The translations under genes and the position numbers were made by a program. Below, piece after piece: positions 5,686 through 6,877 of a stretch of 6,877 nt of DNA. Position 1 is the stretch's first letter; every line of letters begins with the position of its first letter. The notes under the pieces were generated by a model. The model was not told where the DNA came from, ran no database searches, and saw only the letters and a program-made list of their open reading frames with translations. Source of the DNA: Planctomycetota bacterium (GTDB lineage: Bacteria; Planctomycetota; DG-23; SLPQ01); NCBI GenBank assembly GCA_021160625.1, contig JAGHCE010000268.1:1-6877 (forward strand), written 5' to 3'.

Positions 5686-6489
5686 ATGAGCACTTCGAGC
5701 CGACGACGACGCGAGGTGATTCTAAACGAGATATACGTTGCGGGGCACGTCACGGTCCGGGCGCTCGCCGGGCATCTGGGGGTCTCCCAGGCAACGGTGA
5801 GGCGGGACCTGCGCGCGCTGGCGGCGAGGGACGAGGTGCAGCTGGTTTATGGAGGGGCGTCGCTGGTTCGCAACATCGACTATTCGTTCAGGTCGAAGGC
5901 CACGCGCAACATCGAGGCCAAGCGGACAATCGGCAGGCTCGCAGCGGGGCTGGTGAGGGACGGCGAGCAGATATTCGTGGACTCCGGGACGACGAGCTTC
6001 GAGATGGCGCCGTACCTGAAGATGCTGCGGGGTATTTCGGTGATTGTCAACTCGGCGCGCCTCGCGATGGAGCTCGACACAGCGGGCCTCAACGTCATTA
6101 TTCTGGGCGGGCAGTACCGGCCCGAGCGGATGGACACCATCGGCCCGCTTGCGACGAGCACCTTGGAGCAACTGCGCGGGTACACGGCCTTTATCGGCGC
6201 GGACGGCTTGAGCCGCGATTTCGGCCTGACGGCCAGCGACATCGAAAGCGCGCACCTCTACCGGCTGGCGATTCGAAACGCACGGGAGACGGTGCTCCTG
6301 GTGGACAGTTCGAAGTTCCTCAAGCCATCTCTTTTCAAGATAGTGGACTTCGACGCCGTCTCGCGGGTAGTGACCGAGAAATCCCCGGCGGCCGAGTGGG
6401 CGGATTTCCTGGCGGCCAGGAGTGTGGAACTGGTGCTGCCGGACGAGGATTCTCTTATGGATGATACGAGAAAGGCAGGGAGTGCATAG
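5686..6489 (+). CDS. DeoR-family transcriptional repressor
   Basis: This 267-residue protein is typical in length for the family (about 250-260). An N-terminal winged helix-turn-helix (about residues 7-60) carries the DeoR signature: HVTVRALAGHLGVSQATVRR at 21-40, then the DL of the recognition helix end and the YGGA turn at 55-58. The C-terminal sugar-phosphate sensor domain (about 75-235) shows the expected motifs DSGTTS (99-104), GADG (171-174) and DSSK (207-210), whose Lys210 is part of the effector pocket in the family. Members usually repress sugar catabolic operons and are released by a phosphorylated intermediate, and here the targets are probably both divergent transcripts. The ATG at 5686 was chosen because it starts just before the HTH. 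Its ribosome site is weak (AAAAGAGA, 5671-5678). An in-frame GTG at 5668 is an alternative, while an extension back to a TTG at 5539 has low-complexity, unrelated residues. The gene abuts the E1 gene. Confidence 0.92.
   Translation: MSTSSRRRREVILNEIYVAGHVTVRALAGHLGVSQATVRRDLRALAARDEVQLVYGGASLVRNIDYSFRSKATRNIEAKRTIGRLAAGLVRDGEQIFVDSGTTSFEMAPYLKMLRGISVIVNSARLAMELDTAGLNVIILGGQYRPERMDTIGPLATSTLEQLRGYTAFIGADGLSRDFGLTASDIESAHLYRLAIRNARETVLLVDSSKFLKPSLFKIVDFDAVSRVVTEKSPAAEWADFLAARSVELVLPDEDSLMDDTRKAGSA
6477..6482 (+). promoter_or_regulatory. Ribosome-binding site of the E1 gene
   Basis: AGGGAG lies 7 bases before the ATG at 6490, inside the last codons of the DeoR gene. It supports the start and suggests E1 is translated from the same message as the regulator. 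Confidence 0.7.
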
Positions 6490-6877
6490 ATGCCCAAGAG
6501 CCGGTTTGTCAGCCCCGACGAGATGCGCAAAAAGGGGCAGATCGAGTTTGAGCCGATTCCCGTCAACCAATACGACCAGACGATAACCGACGAGGCGCAG
6601 CGCTTCTCTGCGGCCGATCTTGTGCGGATTCAACGGGATATGGAAATCCTGCGGGCCTTCGAGGAGATGCTCAACGAAGTGAAGCTTCGCGGCAACTACC
6701 GGGGCATTGAATACACCCACCGCGGCCCGGCGCACCTTTCCATCGGCCAGGAGGCGGCGGCCGTGGGGCAGGCGTTCCTTTTGGGCGTCGAGGACCACAT
6801 ATACGGCAGCCACCGCAGCCACAGCGAGATCCTGGCCAAGGGGCTCTCGGCGATCGAGAAGATCAACGACGACGCAC
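6490..6877 (+). CDS. Thiamine-diphosphate dehydrogenase E1 component, N-terminal part (cut by right edge)
   Basis: 129 codons are visible and the frame is open to the edge. After an N-terminal lead of about 40 residues comes the E1-alpha type start of the pyruvate/acetoin/branched-chain dehydrogenase family: a helix with RDMEILRAFEEML (49-61), then GPAHLSIGQEA (79-89, matching the family's G-Q-E-A motif), a GVEDHIYGSHRSH segment (99-111) where R109-x-H111 fits the conserved R-x-H near the cofactor, and EILAKG (113-118). The GDG thiamine-diphosphate motif would lie farther on and is not visible. E1 decarboxylates a 2-oxoacid, or cleaves acetoin, and acylates the lipoyl group of E2, most likely the E2 at 3872-5107. 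Whether this is an alpha subunit or a fused alpha-beta chain cannot be seen. The DeoR stop (TAG) is followed directly by this ATG, so the two genes are almost certainly co-transcribed. Confidence 0.88.
   Translation, partial: MPKSRFVSPDEMRKKGQIEFEPIPVNQYDQTITDEAQRFSAADLVRIQRDMEILRAFEEMLNEVKLRGNYRGIEYTHRGPAHLSIGQEAAAVGQAFLLGVEDHIYGSHRSHSEILAKGLSAIEKINDDA

Noticed and set aside
5722..6822. Minus-strand open frame (366 codons) opposite DeoR and E1
   Set aside because: It spans two clearly recognised plus-strand genes and has no family resemblance.

Overview
The window is GC-rich bacterial DNA (roughly 60% G+C by eye) and holds two divergent gene sets separated by a 578-base intergenic region. 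Reading leftward (minus strand) are an E2 dihydrolipoamide acyltransferase, a PHP-domain protein, a fused class II aldolase/short-chain dehydrogenase, and the 5' part of a zinc-type medium-chain dehydrogenase cut by the left edge. Reading rightward (plus strand) are a DeoR-family repressor and, starting on the very next base after its stop codon, the 5' part of a thiamine-diphosphate E1 dehydrogenase component cut by the right edge.

Together this looks like a catabolic island for a sugar, sugar alcohol or related phosphorylated compound. The two dehydrogenases resemble polyol-phosphate enzymes: the SDR half of the fusion resembles sorbitol-6-phosphate 2-dehydrogenase (SrlD) and the left-edge protein resembles sorbose-1-phosphate reductase. 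The aldolase half would cleave a ketose 1-phosphate to DHAP plus an aldehyde. The E1 and E2 components of a 2-oxoacid/acetoin-dehydrogenase-type complex would turn a keto product into an acyl-CoA. The DeoR protein, of a family that usually senses sugar phosphates, sits where it could control both directions. The substrate cannot be read from the sequence, and no transporter, kinase, E1-beta or E3 gene is inside the window.

The non-coding DNA is the other notable part. The intergenic region 5108-5685 contains a run of hairpins, several of which are REP-like: a GTAG tetranucleotide followed by a short palindrome, all in the same orientation, with stems that differ in sequence. A further copy lies in the 152-base gap between the fusion enzyme and the left-edge dehydrogenase. 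The right part of the intergenic region (about 5489-5590) is AT-rich, has several small inverted repeats, and is the best candidate for promoters and operators.

The organism cannot be named. High GC, GTAG-headed REP-like hairpins and this unusual enzyme set fit an environmental Gram-negative-type bacterium. A planctomycete or related PVC-group or candidate phylum is possible, but this is a weak inference. I see no rRNA, tRNA, CRISPR, transposase or phage genes.
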